Position numbers and translations under genes: made by a program. Under the pieces are notes generated by a model that had not been told where the DNA came from, made no database searches, and saw only the letters and a list, made by a program, of their open reading frames with translations. A DNA stretch of 64,000 bases from Pseudomonas brassicacearum (GTDB lineage: Bacteria; Pseudomonadota; Gammaproteobacteria; Pseudomonadales; Pseudomonadaceae): NCBI RefSeq assembly GCF_003732225.1, contig NZ_MOBJ01000006.1, positions 558,001-622,000 of the forward strand, given 5' to 3'. Of the stretch, positions 62,612 through 64,000 are shown piece by piece. Within the stretch, counting starts at the first letter, position 1. Each line of letters opens with the position of its first letter.

Positions 62612-64000
62612 TGACCACTGTAAAAAATCGAAAAACACCCGCCCAAGGCGCCACGAGCGACGACACCAAGCTGTCGATGCGCGCCGCCCGTGAGGCGCAA
62701 AACGGCCTCGCTGTCACCCTCGCCAACGTGAAAACTTCCGCCGACGGCCTGACCGAGCTCGATGCCGAAGGCCGTCTGCAACGCGAAGGCTTCAACGAAG
62801 TGGCCCATGACAAGCCGCCTCATGCGCTGATGCAGTTGCTGCTGGCCTTCAACAACCCCTTCATCTACGTCCTGATGACCCTGACCGCCATCAGCTTCGT
62901 CACCGACTTCTGGCTACCCTTTCAAGACGGCGAAGAAACTGATCTCACTGGCGTGATCATCGTGCTGGTGATGGTGTTGGCGAGCGGCCTGATGCGCTTC
63001 TGGCAAGAGCACCGTTCAGCCAAGTCTGCCGAATCCCTCAAGGCCATGGTCCGCACCACCGCCACCGTGCTGCGGCGCGAGCAGATGGGCATGAAGCCCA
63101 AACTGCGCGAAGTGCCAATGCGCGAACTGGTGGCAGGCGACATCGTTCAGCTGTCCGCTGGCGACATGATCCCTGCGGATATTCGCCTGATCGAATCCCG
63201 AGACCTGTTCATCAGTCAGGCCGTGCTGACCGGGGAAGCCTTGCCGGTCGAGAAGTACGACACCTTGGGCAACGTCGCACAGAAGTCCGCTTCAGCGACG
63301 CCGGCTGATCAGTCCAACCTGCTGGATCTGCCAAACATCTGTTTCATGGGCACCAACGTGGTCAGCGGCACCGCCAAAGCGGTGGTGGTCGCGACCGGTT
63401 CACGCACGTACTTCGGCTCACTCGCCAAAGCCATCGTCGGCTCCCGTGTGCAAACTGCCTTTGACCGCGGGGTGAACAGCGTCAGCTGGCTGTTGATCCG
63501 TTTCATGCTGGTCATGGTGCCGATCGTCTTCCTGCTCAACGGTTTCTCCAAAGGCGACTGGACCGACGCATTCATGTTCGCCCTCGCGGTGGCGGTCGGT
63601 CTGACCCCGGAAATGCTGCCGATGATCGTCAGCGCCAACCTCGCCAAGGGCGCGATGGCGATGGCCAAACGCAAAGTCGTGGTCAAGCGCCTCAACGCGA
63701 TTCAGAACTTCGGCTCGATGGACGTGCTGTGCACCGACAAGACCGGCACCCTGACCCAGGACAAAATCATCCTCGAGCACCACGTCGACATCAGTGGCCG
63801 GCGCGACGATTCGATCCTTGAACTGGCCTGGCTCAACAGCCATCACCAGAGCGGTCTGCGAAACCTGATGGACCAGGCGGTGGTGCAGTTCGCCGAGCGC
63901 AACCCGAAGTTCAAGATCCCGTTCGCCTACAGCAAGATCGATGAACTGCCGTTCGACTTCATTCGCCGGCGCCTGTCGATCATCGTCAAGGACAGCCGCG
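62611..64000 (+). CDS. mgtA: Magnesium-transporting P-type ATPase, 5' part
   Basis: The first 463 residues of a P3B-type ATPase; the gene runs off the window. Visible: two N-terminal helices ('PFIYVLMTLTAISFVTDFW', 'GVIIVLVMVLASGLMRFWQE'), the actuator TGEA loop in 'SQAVLTGEALPVEK', the helix 4 segment 'VAVGLTPEMLPMIVSANLAKGAM', and the phosphorylated Asp376 in DKTGTLTQD. 'LTPEMLPM' is the MgtA/MgtB mark. It imports magnesium. Upstream is a long leader with coding and hairpin elements, so expression is probably controlled after initiation of transcription, as in enterobacterial mgtA. Confidence 0.92.
   Translation, partial: MTTVKNRKTPAQGATSDDTKLSMRAAREAQNGLAVTLANVKTSADGLTELDAEGRLQREGFNEVAHDKPPHALMQLLLAFNNPFIYVLMTLTAISFVTDFWLPFQDGEETDLTGVIIVLVMVLASGLMRFWQEHRSAKSAESLKAMVRTTATVLRREQMGMKPKLREVPMRELVAGDIVQLSAGDMIPADIRLIESRDLFISQAVLTGEALPVEKYDTLGNVAQKSASATPADQSNLLDLPNICFMGTNVVSGTAKAVVVATGSRTYFGSLAKAIVGSRVQTAFDRGVNSVSWLLIRFMLVMVPIVFLLNGFSKGDWTDAFMFALAVAVGLTPEMLPMIVSANLAKGAMAMAKRKVVVKRLNAIQNFGSMDVLCTDKTGTLTQDKIILEHHVDISGRRDDSILELAWLNSHHQSGLRNLMDQAVVQFAERNPKFKIPFAYSKIDELPFDFIRRRLSIIVKDSR

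Overview
The window looks like chromosomal DNA of a Pseudomonas of the fluorescens group. The grounds are an AprA-type serralysin, a bkdR-bkdA1A2B-lpdV cluster with Pseudomonas-like protein sequences, a DpkA-type imine reductase, a DUF6124 protein, many LysR regulators, and dense Pseudomonas-style REP palindromes. I see no rRNA, tRNA, CRISPR array, phage or intact insertion sequence. All calls come from reading the sequence; no database search was run.

Layout. 1-6640: a LysR fragment, a structured non-coding block ahead of a DUF6124 gene, an NCS2 nucleobase permease, an LEA2 lipoprotein, a nitrilase/LysR pair and two small conserved genes. 6640-14500: dpkA, then a 1623-residue protein of the DUF6543/dermonecrotic-toxin type with a C-terminal HExxH centre, followed by small genes (DUF4880 fragment, Fur-like winged helix, small membrane and lipoproteins). 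14700-21820: a compact five-gene unit (MFS exporter, LuxE-like synthetase, LuxC reductase fused to an adenylating domain, second adenylating enzyme, GNAT acyltransferase) that I cannot assign to any described pathway. It is the best candidate for a new system.

21810-31440: LysR/aldo-keto reductase, a chemoreceptor with a near-consensus FliA promoter, a flavodoxin, DUF411/YqaA, an alpha/beta hydrolase and a D-2-hydroxyacid dehydrogenase. 31446-38400: branched-chain amino acid catabolism. BkdR is divergent from the four branched-chain keto acid dehydrogenase genes, and a branched-chain aminotransferase lies just downstream. 38560-54300: LysR/LysE exporter, the dmeR-dmeF metal efflux pair with its operator, several transporters, a GDSL hydrolase, an FKBP isomerase, a CitA-like symporter with a ModA-like binding protein and a LysR, a Kef-type antiporter, and an AlkD-like protein. 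54305-64000: a repeat-packed interval, a GMC oxidoreductase with a LysR, an MHS symporter, an orphan serralysin, and the 5' part of mgtA behind a roughly 780-base leader. That leader carries small open frames and two hairpins that bury ribosome-binding sites.

Three kinds of dispersed repeat thread the window: two REP classes (GATCGCAG...GCTCCTAC and GGGAGCGAGC...GCTCGC), and a larger 150-320 base palindromic element, some copies of which have 20-base imperfect terminal inverted repeats like a MITE. Several copies abut genes closely enough to supply their stop codons.
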